A stretch of DNA of 64,000 nt from Gemmatimonadota bacterium (GTDB lineage Bacteria > Gemmatimonadota > Gemmatimonadetes > Longimicrobiales > Gaopeijiaceae). Positions 25,123 through 33,255 of the stretch are shown here, piece by piece. The notes beneath the pieces were generated by a model. That model was not told the origin of the DNA. It did not search any database and worked only from the letters and a program-made list of their open reading frames with translations. The position numbers and the translations under genes were made by a program. The number at the start of each line of letters is the position of its first letter. The stretch's first letter is position 1. The stretch spans positions 372,001 to 436,000 of the forward strand of contig JAWKQO010000003.1 of the NCBI GenBank assembly GCA_041390105.1, written 5' to 3'.

Positions 25123-25199
25123 GGTGTCCCGCCTCCAGGATCGTCGGAGCCCCATGATTGGAGCGGCGGCCCCCGCGCGCCAGGGCGGGACGGAGTCGC

Positions 25200-27851
25200 T
25201 TACTCCATCCGCAGCGCCTGCACAGGATCGATCCGTGTCCCGCGTCGCGCCGGTAGCCAGCTCGCAGCCAGAGCGGCAACGAGCAACACAGCGGGCACCA
25301 CCGCGAAGGTCAGGGGATCGGTCGGTGGAACCTCGTAGAGGAAGCTGCGGAGCACGCGTGAGAGCGAGAGGCCGGCGGCCAGGCCCAGCACCAACCCCAC
25401 CGCGACCGGGCGCAGGGCCCCACCCAGCACCATGGCCCGAACCGACGAGGGCGCAGCGCCCAGCGCCAAGCGGATTCCCACTTCGCGCGTGCGGCGCGCG
25501 ACGGCATAGGATACCACACCGTAGATGCCGATTCCCGCCAATAGTGTGGCGATCGCTGCGAACGTCGCCAACACCATCAAGACGAAGCGACGAGCGGCCA
25601 CGGAGTCGGACAAGAGATCGCGCATGTAGCGGGGTCGCACGGCGACATCGGAATCCACCGACTGGATCACCGGGCGGAGCGCCTGGAAGGCCGCGGCAGG
25701 ATCTCCGTTCTCCGACTCGACGACGATGGTCCCTCCAAACCGCAGGCGGAACGGGCGCTGCCGGTAGTTCCAGTAGACAGTCGGGCCGCCTGCCCGCGTG
25801 AGGCCCTGATACCGTACGTCGTCGACCACGCCGACCACCGTGCCGAACACGGGTGGCTCCGCGTCCCAGTAGTTGTCCATCCCCCCGCCGCTGACGAGGT
25901 GTCCAATGGGGTCCTGCCCGGGCCATACCTGCTCCGCGAATGAGCGGCTCACTACTACTGCGTGCGGAGCACCGGCGCCGTCGCTCTCCTGGAACAGCCT
26001 CCCCTGCCGCAACGGAATGTCGAGCGCCTCGAAGGCGCCCGAGCTCGCGACCACGTACAGCGCATCGAACGTCCGGGTGGGGTCGCCGTCCAACTCCACC
26101 CGTCCGTCGGGAGCGCCCTCGATGGGCACATTGCTCAGCACGCCGGCGGCGCTGACTCCGGGGGAAGCCTCCATCCGCTCGAGCAGCTCGTCCCACAGGC
26201 GGGCATGGTCATCGAGCTCCGGGTACTTGACCCCGCTCAACGCAACGGCGGTCAGGGCCACGTCGGTAGGATCGAAGCCGACATCTTCCGACATCACCGC
26301 GATGAAGCTACGGATCAGCAGACCCGATCCGACCAGCAACAGGAGCGCGAGCGCGACCTCCGTGGCGACCAACGCCCCCCAGGTGCGCGCCTGTCCACCC
26401 ACACCACCGCGGACGTTCCGCAATGTGGTGGCCTGATTCCCTGCAGTGGTGCGCAGCGCCGGAAGCAGCCCGAATCCCGCTGCGGTGAGCAGCGCGATGA
26501 GCAAGGTAAAGGTGAGCACTCCCGGACTGATGCCGATCTCCTCGATGCGGGGCACCGACTCCCGACCGACGAGGCGCAGGGCACGCAGCAGGACCGCGGT
26601 GAGGGCCAGGCCGACAACGGAACCGCTCAACGAGAGGACCAGGCTCTCGGCAAGGAGGTGACGGACCAACCGGCCACGACCGGCGCCCAGAGCAGAGCGG
26701 ACCGCCAACTCTTGTGTGCGGGCCGTCCCACGCGCCAGGAGCGTGGAGGCCAGGTTGGTGCAGGCCACCAACAACACGAAGCCGGCCGCGCCCAGCAGGA
26801 GATACAAGGGGCGTCGCGTGTTGCCCACCAAGCGATCCCGTAGGGACGTGACACTCGCGCCTGCAGCCAGGTATTCGTCCGGTTCGTCACCCCGGACCGA
26901 CTCCGCCAGGCGCACCATCAGCGCGTCCACCTCATCGGCTGCGGCCTCGAGGCTCGTACCCGCACGCAACCGCCCCACCACGAACCAGTTGTGCGCGGTA
27001 CGACTGTCGCCCTGGGGCGGAAGGGGCACCCAGACCTGCGCGCCTACCGGGAAGTCGAAGTCGGCAGGTAACACGCCCACGACCTCGGCGCGCACGCCGT
27101 AGATCTCCACGGTGCGACCCAGCGGCTGGTCGGCGCCCAGGATGTCGCGGGCGAACGTGGTGCTCACGAGGGCAACGGGCGGCGCGCCATCGACGTGATC
27201 GTCGGAGACCGTAAGACGCCCAGCGACCGGATTCACGGGAAGGACACGCCAGAGATCCTCGCTGATGGCCGCGACCGGGACCCAGGCCGGCTGCGTCCCT
27301 CCCAGCACCGTGGTGGTGTTGGCCCGATAGGCTGCCATGGCGTCGAAGCCGGTCGCGCTCTCGCGCCAATCACGGAAGTTGGCGTAGGCCACGGACATTG
27401 GTCTCCCGGTCCGGGTCACCTCCGCGACCGACACCAATCGGTCCGGCTCCGGATAGGGGAGTGGGCGCAGGAGAACACCGTCGAGCACGGAGAAGACCGC
27501 GGTGTTGGCCCCGATCCCCAGCGCCAACGTGAGCAGCGCCGTCACGGTGAAGCCAGGCGCCTTCAGCAAGGTCCGAACGGCGTACCGGATATCGTGCCAC
27601 CCGTCTTCGATCATCGTCCCCCTCCGCTCCGCTCGTTTTCGTCGTCGTTCCAGACGCACGCAGGCATCTCCGATCGACCGTTGGTCACCGAAGAGCCGTT
27701 CAGCCTCCGCGCGCGCTGCCTGCGGCTCCCAGCCCTGGGCTTCGAGCTCATCCGTCCGCATCTCGATATGGCTGAGGAGCTCGCGATCCACGTCCTCGCG
27801 GGCCGCGAAGCGCGGGAAGATGCGCCGCGGCCGACGGCCTCGCGCGCTCAT
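25200..27851 (-). CDS. ADOP-type ABC transporter permease (MacB/FtsX-like duplicate with prefix domain)
   Basis: 883 residues from ATG 27851, overlapping the PadR stop by 4 bases. A soluble prefix with a HAAS-like helix (REDVDRELLSHIEMRTDELE) precedes two MacB-type halves: TM1 (FTVTALLTLALGIGANTAVF), periplasmic MacB core, a TM bundle (LLGAAGFVLLVACTNLASTL), a second periplasmic core and a final bundle. The LALGIGAN motif and the RxxELAVRSALGAGRGRLVR loop occur twice in variant form, as in the duplicated acidobacterial-type permeases. No ATPase gene is adjacent. Substrate unknown; probably export. Confidence 0.92.
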   Translation of the reverse strand: MSARGRRPRRIFPRFAAREDVDRELLSHIEMRTDELEAQGWEPQAARAEAERLFGDQRSIGDACVRLERRRKRAERRGTMIEDGWHDIRYAVRTLLKAPGFTVTALLTLALGIGANTAVFSVLDGVLLRPLPYPEPDRLVSVAEVTRTGRPMSVAYANFRDWRESATGFDAMAAYRANTTTVLGGTQPAWVPVAAISEDLWRVLPVNPVAGRLTVSDDHVDGAPPVALVSTTFARDILGADQPLGRTVEIYGVRAEVVGVLPADFDFPVGAQVWVPLPPQGDSRTAHNWFVVGRLRAGTSLEAAADEVDALMVRLAESVRGDEPDEYLAAGASVTSLRDRLVGNTRRPLYLLLGAAGFVLLVACTNLASTLLARGTARTQELAVRSALGAGRGRLVRHLLAESLVLSLSGSVVGLALTAVLLRALRLVGRESVPRIEEIGISPGVLTFTLLIALLTAAGFGLLPALRTTAGNQATTLRNVRGGVGGQARTWGALVATEVALALLLLVGSGLLIRSFIAVMSEDVGFDPTDVALTAVALSGVKYPELDDHARLWDELLERMEASPGVSAAGVLSNVPIEGAPDGRVELDGDPTRTFDALYVVASSGAFEALDIPLRQGRLFQESDGAGAPHAVVVSRSFAEQVWPGQDPIGHLVSGGGMDNYWDAEPPVFGTVVGVVDDVRYQGLTRAGGPTVYWNYRQRPFRLRFGGTIVVESENGDPAAAFQALRPVIQSVDSDVAVRPRYMRDLLSDSVAARRFVLMVLATFAAIATLLAGIGIYGVVSYAVARRTREVGIRLALGAAPSSVRAMVLGGALRPVAVGLVLGLAAGLSLSRVLRSFLYEVPPTDPLTFAVVPAVLLVAALAASWLPARRGTRIDPVQALRME

Positions 27852-28189
27852 CCGCCCCCAGGCGAGAGCAGGACGCGCGACATCGCTTCGGCGTACCGGC
27901 TCCAACTGCGCACGCCCGCCTCCAGCTCCTTCCGGCCCTGCCGGGTGAGGCTGTAGAACTTGGCCTCCCGACCCGTCTCGGTGATGCCCCATTCGGACTC
28001 CACCAGTCCGCGCCGTTCCAGACGTCGCAGCGCCGGGTAGAGGGCCCCCTCCTCGACAGTGAAGGCGTCGTCGGTGGTATCGCGGAGCCAACGTGAGATC
28101 CCGTAGCCGTGGAGTGGCTTCCGGCTGAGCGTCTTCAGGATAAGCACGTCCAACGTCCCCTTCAGCAGCTCCAGTGATGTCTCCGCCAC
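27848..28189 (-). CDS. PadR family transcriptional regulator
   Basis: 113 residues from GTG 28189 with GGAGG seven bases upstream. LKGTLDVLILKTLSRKPLHG, VEEGALYPALRRLERRGLVE and FYSLTRQGRKELEA are the PadR core. It is the lead gene of the permease operon (ATGA overlap) and very probably its repressor. Upstream, TAGGGATATAACCGCTAGGG carries two direct TAGGG copies that could be part of its operator; this is a guess. Confidence 0.92.
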   Translation of the reverse strand: MAETSLELLKGTLDVLILKTLSRKPLHGYGISRWLRDTTDDAFTVEEGALYPALRRLERRGLVESEWGITETGREAKFYSLTRQGRKELEAGVRSWSRYAEAMSRVLLSPGGG

Positions 28190-28492
28190 GACGACCCTCC
28201 GGTTGGTGATCGGTCGCGAACCCTAGCGGTTATATCCCTAAGACTGCAAGGGGTAGTGAAAGGTTGGAACGGGGTCTTCTTGGTCGCAGCGCTGCTGTGG
28301 TTGGGGCTGCGCGGCTGGCACCGGCGCATGGTGCTGATGGCGTAGCCTTCCGGAGCGCCCCCGGGTGAATCTGGCCCGCAGGAGGAGCGCCATGAGGGTC
28401 GCCGCCGCACCGCGGCGCCCTAGTGTGTGGACGGCCGGGCACGGGCGTCCGACCCATCGGGTCTGACGCACTCACACCGAGGGAGCCTCCAC
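28190..28492. other. divergent intergenic region, promoter area
   Basis: About 300 bases between the PadR gene (minus) and the lipoprotein gene (plus). It must hold both promoters. The only coding possibility is the 29-codon frame at 28256-28345 described separately. No repeat or RNA gene seen. Confidence 0.5.
28256..28345 (+). CDS. possible 29-residue membrane peptide
   Basis: A GTG-started frame with sequence beginning VKGWNGVFLVAALLWLGLRG and ending with basic residues, the look of a single-span small protein. AAGGGG lies just upstream but too close for a normal ribosome site. It may be chance; there is no second copy to compare. Confidence 0.18.
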   Translation: MKGWNGVFLVAALLWLGLRGWHRRMVLMA

Positions 28493-28948
28493 ATGTGCAA
28501 CACCTCCTCGCCGGCGCTCACCGTAGCGACCGTACTCTCACTCACGATCGCCGTGTCCACGTTGGGCGCCTGCGACTCGACGACCGAGCCCGAAGAGGCT
28601 CAGCCGGAGATCGTCCGTCTGGCGGTTGAGACGATGGGCGCCATCGATGCGAATGAATACTGGGCCGATTGTCCTTCGGGGCCGAATTCACTGGAGGCCG
28701 GTCCCACGTGTCCGGTCATCCGCTGGAATGGACGGAATTACTGGCCCCTGACGCGCACCGACAACAAGAGCACCATCGCGTTTCACGCCTTCGATGCGCA
28801 GGGCAGGCTGCTCGGCGTTCAGGAGTTCGACGGGGCACGCTATCCGTACACCATCGAAGTGGACCTGGTCGCCGAGACGTTCGTCATCCGGGGACAAGCG
28901 GACCGTTTCGTAGTGGTGACCTTCGCGCAGGTGCTGGCGATCGGATAG
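28493..28948 (+). CDS. lipoprotein of unknown function
   Basis: 151 residues from ATG 28493 with GGGAG upstream. A hydrophobic stretch ends in the lipobox STLGAC. The mature part has two cysteines (ADCPSG and GPTCPV) around an aromatic segment (RWNGRNYWPLTRTDNKST) and beta-strand character to the end (VVVTFAQVLAIG). I do not recognise it. It ends 15 bases before the end of the convergent cytochrome-like gene. Confidence 0.65.
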   Translation: MCNTSSPALTVATVLSLTIAVSTLGACDSTTEPEEAQPEIVRLAVETMGAIDANEYWADCPSGPNSLEAGPTCPVIRWNGRNYWPLTRTDNKSTIAFHAFDAQGRLLGVQEFDGARYPYTIEVDLVAETFVIRGQADRFVVVTFAQVLAIG

Positions 28949-28963
28949 GCCGGGCGCATCCCA

Positions 28964-31066
28964 TCAATGCGCCAACGGATCCGGCCGCACCTGAAAGTGC
29001 ACTACGATGGGCTTCGATCCCTTGCCGCCCTCCTTCAGCCATGGAGTGCGGTCCCCTTCTGGAACCCAGAGGCCCCGGCCCTTCCATCCAGCGTCCGGAT
29101 CATCGATGCGCCCCTCGAATCCTTTGGAGTAGAAGCCCATCGGGTAGGGAATGCGGAGCGTGACGAACGACCCGTCCACCAACGCGTGCACACCGTCGAA
29201 CAGGTTGCCGGTGGCGATGGGTACGTCCTCGCCCAATCCGAGCGCGTTGTGCTGATCCACCCACGTGTAGTAGCTGGACTCGACGCTGAACTGCGGAAGA
29301 TCCCCGAACCCGGGACCGGGCAGATCGTGTAGTGTCCAGCCTTCGGGGCAGTGGTCGCCGGTGGCGTCGGGGCCGTTCAAAGGGGCCTGGCACTTCCGCC
29401 GATCGAACTCGCCGAGGTGGCCGCTCCCCAGCGAGACCCAGACGACTCCGTTCTTGTCGATGTCCGCGCCGCGCACGCCGAAGCCGGGCAGCGGTGGCCG
29501 GTACATTTCCGCCAACGCCGTTTGCGGAGGGTCGGTACCCGGTGAGAGCCGCGTGATCGAGCCCGGGAACTGGAACGCATTCGATCCCCACACCGCCTCG
29601 CCGCGAGGCTCCGGCATCACCGCGTAATAGCCGTTGACAACGCGCATGTCGCGGGCGGGATCCGGCGCCTCCCCGGGCTCGGTCCACGCGTCTTGCTGTC
29701 CATTGCCGTTCGTGTCGAGGATCAGCGGCGCCCATCCCTGGGAGGCGGCGGCGTCCCCTGTCTCCAGGAACCGGTTGGTGTCGAGCCAACCGACTACGTC
29801 ACCCCCGCCACTCGTCCACAACGTGTTGCGGTCGTCGTAGGCGAACTGCAGGTGATGCGTGCTGAAGCACGTATCCACGAACCGGTACTCGCCCGTCGCC
29901 GGATCATAGACGGCCAGATGGCGTCCCGTCCGCTCTTTCGGGTACAGCATCGCCGACGGGTGGGTCGAGCCGCTCTTGCAGAAGTCCGGATTGTCAGGCC
30001 CACGAATCCGAGCAGTGAACCACACGCGCCCGTCCTGATCCAGCATGGGGTTGTGGATGTTGGCCCTGCTGTCCCAGATCCGCTCGTCCCCCCAATACGC
30101 GGACGGGGCCACGACCGGCGCCTCGTGCGTGGAGGGCGTATCTTCGTCCCGAACGGGCACCTTGTACACGCTCGACAGGTTGGCGACAGGATCGAGGATC
30201 GGCACCTCGTCCGTGCTGAGCTCGGGCGCACCGTAGAGCTTGCCGTATCCGTTCACGGTCGGATCTCGCCGGTCGGTGCCGGAGAGGTCGTGCATGTAGA
30301 ACTGGGGGCTCGACCAATCCCGCACCGTGGCGACCACGTTGCGCTCCACCCCGGAGGGGCGTGCCGGCATCTGCGCGGGAGTCTCGCCCGCCGCGATCCG
30401 GTCGGTCCAGTCTGCCAGGTACTTGATCGGTAGGCCGTGCAGCTGGCCCACGATGCCTTGCATGTTGCCACCCGCCTGGCCGGATGAGATGCGGCGCGTC
30501 CAGGCGTCCTCCGACGAAGCCATGCTGGCGAAGGCATCCGGCAGCGTTCGGGTGGCCTCGTTCCCCAACTGATGGCACCCCACGCACCCCATGTTCTTCA
30601 CCCAGGTGAGATAGTAGTTGAGTCCGCCCTCGAGGTCGGCAACCTCGTCCGGGCTGGGCAGCCCCATCATCGCGTACCAGTACGCGGCCGGGTACACGTG
30701 GGCGGCGGTGGCCGCGTCCGGCGCGACGGTCGCGGTCAGGTGGACGATGTCACCGCGGGCTGCAGGCACTTTGTCGGAGTCGACAAGCCCGTAGCCGCGC
30801 ACCCAGACCCGATAGTTGGCTTCGGGTAGATCGGGCACCAGGTAGCGACCCTGGTCGTCGGTCACGACGATGCGCGCGAAGCGCGTTCCGAGGTCGGCCG
30901 TCTCGGCGATCACCCACACGCCGGCCTCGGGCCCGTCGGCGCTGGTAACTACGCCGGCGATGTCGTCGAGATCGAGCTGGATCTGGGGCTGCTGGGCGTC
31001 CGTGCAGGCAGAAAGGGCAAGCCCGAAGGGGACAGCCACGATCAGAGCAAGCCGTACGGTTCCCAT
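28964..31066 (-). CDS. exported carboxypeptidase-regulatory-domain protein with a CxxCH motif
   Basis: 700 residues from ATG 31066 with GGAGGG upstream. A lipoprotein signal (lipobox LSAC) is followed by a carboxypeptidase-like regulatory domain (IAGVVTSADGPEAGVWVIAE), a c-type heme motif (MGCVGCHQLG, about residue 180), and some 450 residues of propeller-like repeats with phrases such as MLDQDGRVWFTARI, YDDRNTLWTSGGGDVV and DIDKNGVVWVSLGSG. The combination suggests a periplasmic or surface quinoprotein-like or lyase-like propeller with a haem. The enzyme activity is not known. Confidence 0.78.
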   Translation of the reverse strand: MGTVRLALIVAVPFGLALSACTDAQQPQIQLDLDDIAGVVTSADGPEAGVWVIAETADLGTRFARIVVTDDQGRYLVPDLPEANYRVWVRGYGLVDSDKVPAARGDIVHLTATVAPDAATAAHVYPAAYWYAMMGLPSPDEVADLEGGLNYYLTWVKNMGCVGCHQLGNEATRTLPDAFASMASSEDAWTRRISSGQAGGNMQGIVGQLHGLPIKYLADWTDRIAAGETPAQMPARPSGVERNVVATVRDWSSPQFYMHDLSGTDRRDPTVNGYGKLYGAPELSTDEVPILDPVANLSSVYKVPVRDEDTPSTHEAPVVAPSAYWGDERIWDSRANIHNPMLDQDGRVWFTARIRGPDNPDFCKSGSTHPSAMLYPKERTGRHLAVYDPATGEYRFVDTCFSTHHLQFAYDDRNTLWTSGGGDVVGWLDTNRFLETGDAAASQGWAPLILDTNGNGQQDAWTEPGEAPDPARDMRVVNGYYAVMPEPRGEAVWGSNAFQFPGSITRLSPGTDPPQTALAEMYRPPLPGFGVRGADIDKNGVVWVSLGSGHLGEFDRRKCQAPLNGPDATGDHCPEGWTLHDLPGPGFGDLPQFSVESSYYTWVDQHNALGLGEDVPIATGNLFDGVHALVDGSFVTLRIPYPMGFYSKGFEGRIDDPDAGWKGRGLWVPEGDRTPWLKEGGKGSKPIVVHFQVRPDPLAH

Positions 31067-31226
31067 GAACGGACCCTCCAGCAGAACACGGACGAGACGC
31101 GGCCTCACCGACGGGCCGAACGGGAGCTGCGCCAGCAATCTCCGACGAGGGCACCGGCTCGGCAATCGCCGCCGACCAAGGGAAAGGGTAGGGTCTCTCC
31201 GTCCAAGCCGGCGCCCTGCGGGGGCC

Positions 31227-32690
31227 TCATTCCCTCGCTGAGGTGCGTCCGATAGTCTGCGGCCCTCGAAGGCCTTGCAGAGCGAGGTCCAGATCCCATG
31301 ACTCTCCGGCCCAGCGCGACGCGCAGGACCACGGCGTCATGTCACCGGTCGTGTGGACACCGGGCCACCTCTCGCGACGGGTGGCACTCCACGACGTCGG
31401 GACCTTGGGAAGCATGGGGGCCGTTTCCAAAGGACGCCGCATCGAATCCGTGAACCGCACGCTGCCATCAGCCTGGCACGTCACGGTGAAGCCACCTTCG
31501 TGGACTGCGCGGTGATGATACCGACATAGCAGCACCAGATTGTCCAGACGGGTCTCGCCACCGTCGGCCCAGTGCCTGATGTGATGGGCGTCGGCGAATC
31601 GGTTGCCGCACCCGGGGAACCGACAGCCACCGTCCCGGTGCCGTAACGCCCTGCGGATGGCTGGAGGCACCGTTCGAGTGCGCCGCCCCACGGACAGAGT
31701 GCCGCCGTCCGCGCCGTGCGTCATCTGCACCTTCGAGGAATCGCACGACAGGCGTCGAAACGTTCCCGCGGGAACGTCCAGATGTCCGTCCAGCACGGCG
31801 CCGCCGCTCGGCGCCTTGTCCGGAAGCTCCTCGGCCTCGATGTGCACGACAACTTGGAACCGGTCGGCCCGCGAACCCGGAGCGGAGTCCGGGAACCCGG
31901 ACGCGAGCCCTTGCTCGGCAAGGAGCCCGAGGGCGTCTGCACGACGCTGGGTAGCGGAGGGGAGGGCCGCCTCGCCTCCGGCTTCCCCGTTGCGTTCTCC
32001 TGTCCCCGGCCGACGGAGGAGCGCTTCCGCAGCAGCGTCCAGGGCACGCCTCAGCACAGCTGCGACCTCGGGATCGAGCTTCCCTTCGATCCTGACCGAG
32101 CCATCCTCCTCCGTGCGGAACTCCAAGAAGCGCTGGGCGTGACGATGCCGCTCCTCCTCCGCCGCCTCCAATCGATCCACACGCCGCCAACCGCGGATCA
32201 GACGCTCCACGTGGGCGGCCGTGCCGGCCAGCGCAAACTCGAGCAACTCGCGTTCGTTGTCGGGAGTTGCCACGCGGCTCACGGCCCGCACCTTGGAGTA
32301 GGAGAGCTGACCCCGACGCATGGCCTGGGAGATCTCAGGGAGCGAGGCTAGTGCCCGGGCCACACGAACCCGTTCGCGCGCCGCGCCCGGAGCCACGCCG
32401 GTTCTCCAACTCAACCACTGCGCGCAACTACGGAAGCCGGCATCGCCCCAACCCTCGCGCACGTCGAACTCGAGGATCAGCTCCAGTAGCCGGTGCTCGG
32501 CGGCGTGCATGTAGGCGGAGAGCTCGGCGATCTGATCGGCTAGTGCCTCTGTGCTAGCGTACTCGCCGGGACTCACAACCAGGCGCAGCGTGGGTGCGCC
32601 GCTGGACTGCGCAGGGGGATCAAAGGACGTTCCCGCGGGAACGTCGAATGAGGTCGGCCGGGCGGGTTGGGTTGGACGAACCTGCGGCAC
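31227..32690 (-). CDS. DUF222 and HNH endonuclease domain protein
   Basis: 487 residues from GTG 32690 (GGAGGTCAAC upstream; an earlier ATG at 32744 lacks a ribosome site). DUF222 covers about residues 50-300 (LRLVVSPGEYASTEALADQI, CAQWLSWRTGVAPGAARERV). The HNH nuclease follows: CRFPGCGNRFADAHHIRHWA, DGGETRLDNLVLLCRYHH. Such proteins abound in Actinobacteria and Gemmatimonadota and are suspected mobile or selfish nucleases. Two copies of the palindrome GACGTTCCCGCGGGAACGTC (one shortened by a base at each end) lie inside the gene, both read in the same frame as DVPAGT. No partner gene. Confidence 0.9.
   Translation of the reverse strand: MPQVRPTQPARPTSFDVPAGTSFDPPAQSSGAPTLRLVVSPGEYASTEALADQIAELSAYMHAAEHRLLELILEFDVREGWGDAGFRSCAQWLSWRTGVAPGAARERVRVARALASLPEISQAMRRGQLSYSKVRAVSRVATPDNERELLEFALAGTAAHVERLIRGWRRVDRLEAAEEERHRHAQRFLEFRTEEDGSVRIEGKLDPEVAAVLRRALDAAAEALLRRPGTGERNGEAGGEAALPSATQRRADALGLLAEQGLASGFPDSAPGSRADRFQVVVHIEAEELPDKAPSGGAVLDGHLDVPAGTFRRLSCDSSKVQMTHGADGGTLSVGRRTRTVPPAIRRALRHRDGGCRFPGCGNRFADAHHIRHWADGGETRLDNLVLLCRYHHRAVHEGGFTVTCQADGSVRFTDSMRRPLETAPMLPKVPTSWSATRRERWPGVHTTGDMTPWSCASRWAGESWDLDLALQGLRGPQTIGRTSARE
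31760..31777. repeat. internal palindrome copy 1 in the DUF222-HNH gene
   Basis: ACGTTCCCGCGGGAACGT, a perfect 18-base palindrome within the coding sequence (DVPAGT). Identical core to copy 2. Confidence 0.85.
32626..32645. repeat. internal palindrome copy 2 in the DUF222-HNH gene
   Basis: GACGTTCCCGCGGGAACGTC, a perfect 20-base palindrome near the 5' end of the gene, again encoding DVPAGT. About 870 bases from copy 1. Confidence 0.85.
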
Positions 32691-33255
32691 GTTGACCTCC
32701 GGACGGGAGCAGCGATTCAGGCGGGACCGTACGCCCCGCTGCATGAAATCTATGCGGCCCTCCTGCGACGCTCCGTGCGGGCGTACGGCGGCCGATCGGC
32801 CGCATCTAGGTCAGAAGAGCCATCGACACGCCATATGACAGGGCTGAGCGCCGACAGGGCGGGTTGCTGGCCCTCGACATGGTCCATCCGAGACCATGCC
32901 TTCGCCGCGAGCTCGAATCCGTCCATGGCAGGATGGGACGTGTGCGCGTGACGGACCTGATCGCGAGAAGGGAAGCCGGCTGCTCGACCCCGCGGAGACG
33001 GGACCTCTCACGCGGTGGAAGGCACCGCGCGGCCAACCCCTTCATGGGGCCGTCGGATCAGGCTGACCCCCCCTTCGACAGCCGCCCCGGGCAACGCGGC
33101 ATCCAACAGCCAGGCGCCGGCTCCCTGGCGCTCAGACTGAAGCGCTGGAGTTCTGGCTCTTCCCGGGCCTCTCCTTTTTCAACCTTGCCCCTCCGCCCCC
33201 CACCCCCGAACCTGCTGAACCGAGCCCGACCCAACCAACACCGAGGCCGTACCCG
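32691..33255. other. intergenic region without a convincing gene
   Basis: 565 bases between the HNH gene (minus) and the M28 peptidase operon (plus). Frames exist but lack features. The 80 bases before the peptidase gene are pyrimidine-rich (a CTTTTTC tract near 33175), and no Shine-Dalgarno precedes its ATG. The promoter of the three-gene operon must lie here but I cannot place it. Confidence 0.5.

Noticed and set aside
24010..26196. Continuous minus frame suggesting a fusion of the MBL hydrolase with upstream sequence
   Set aside because: The first half is a shadow of the ADOP permease; the MBL domain begins near 25122 with its own ribosome site.
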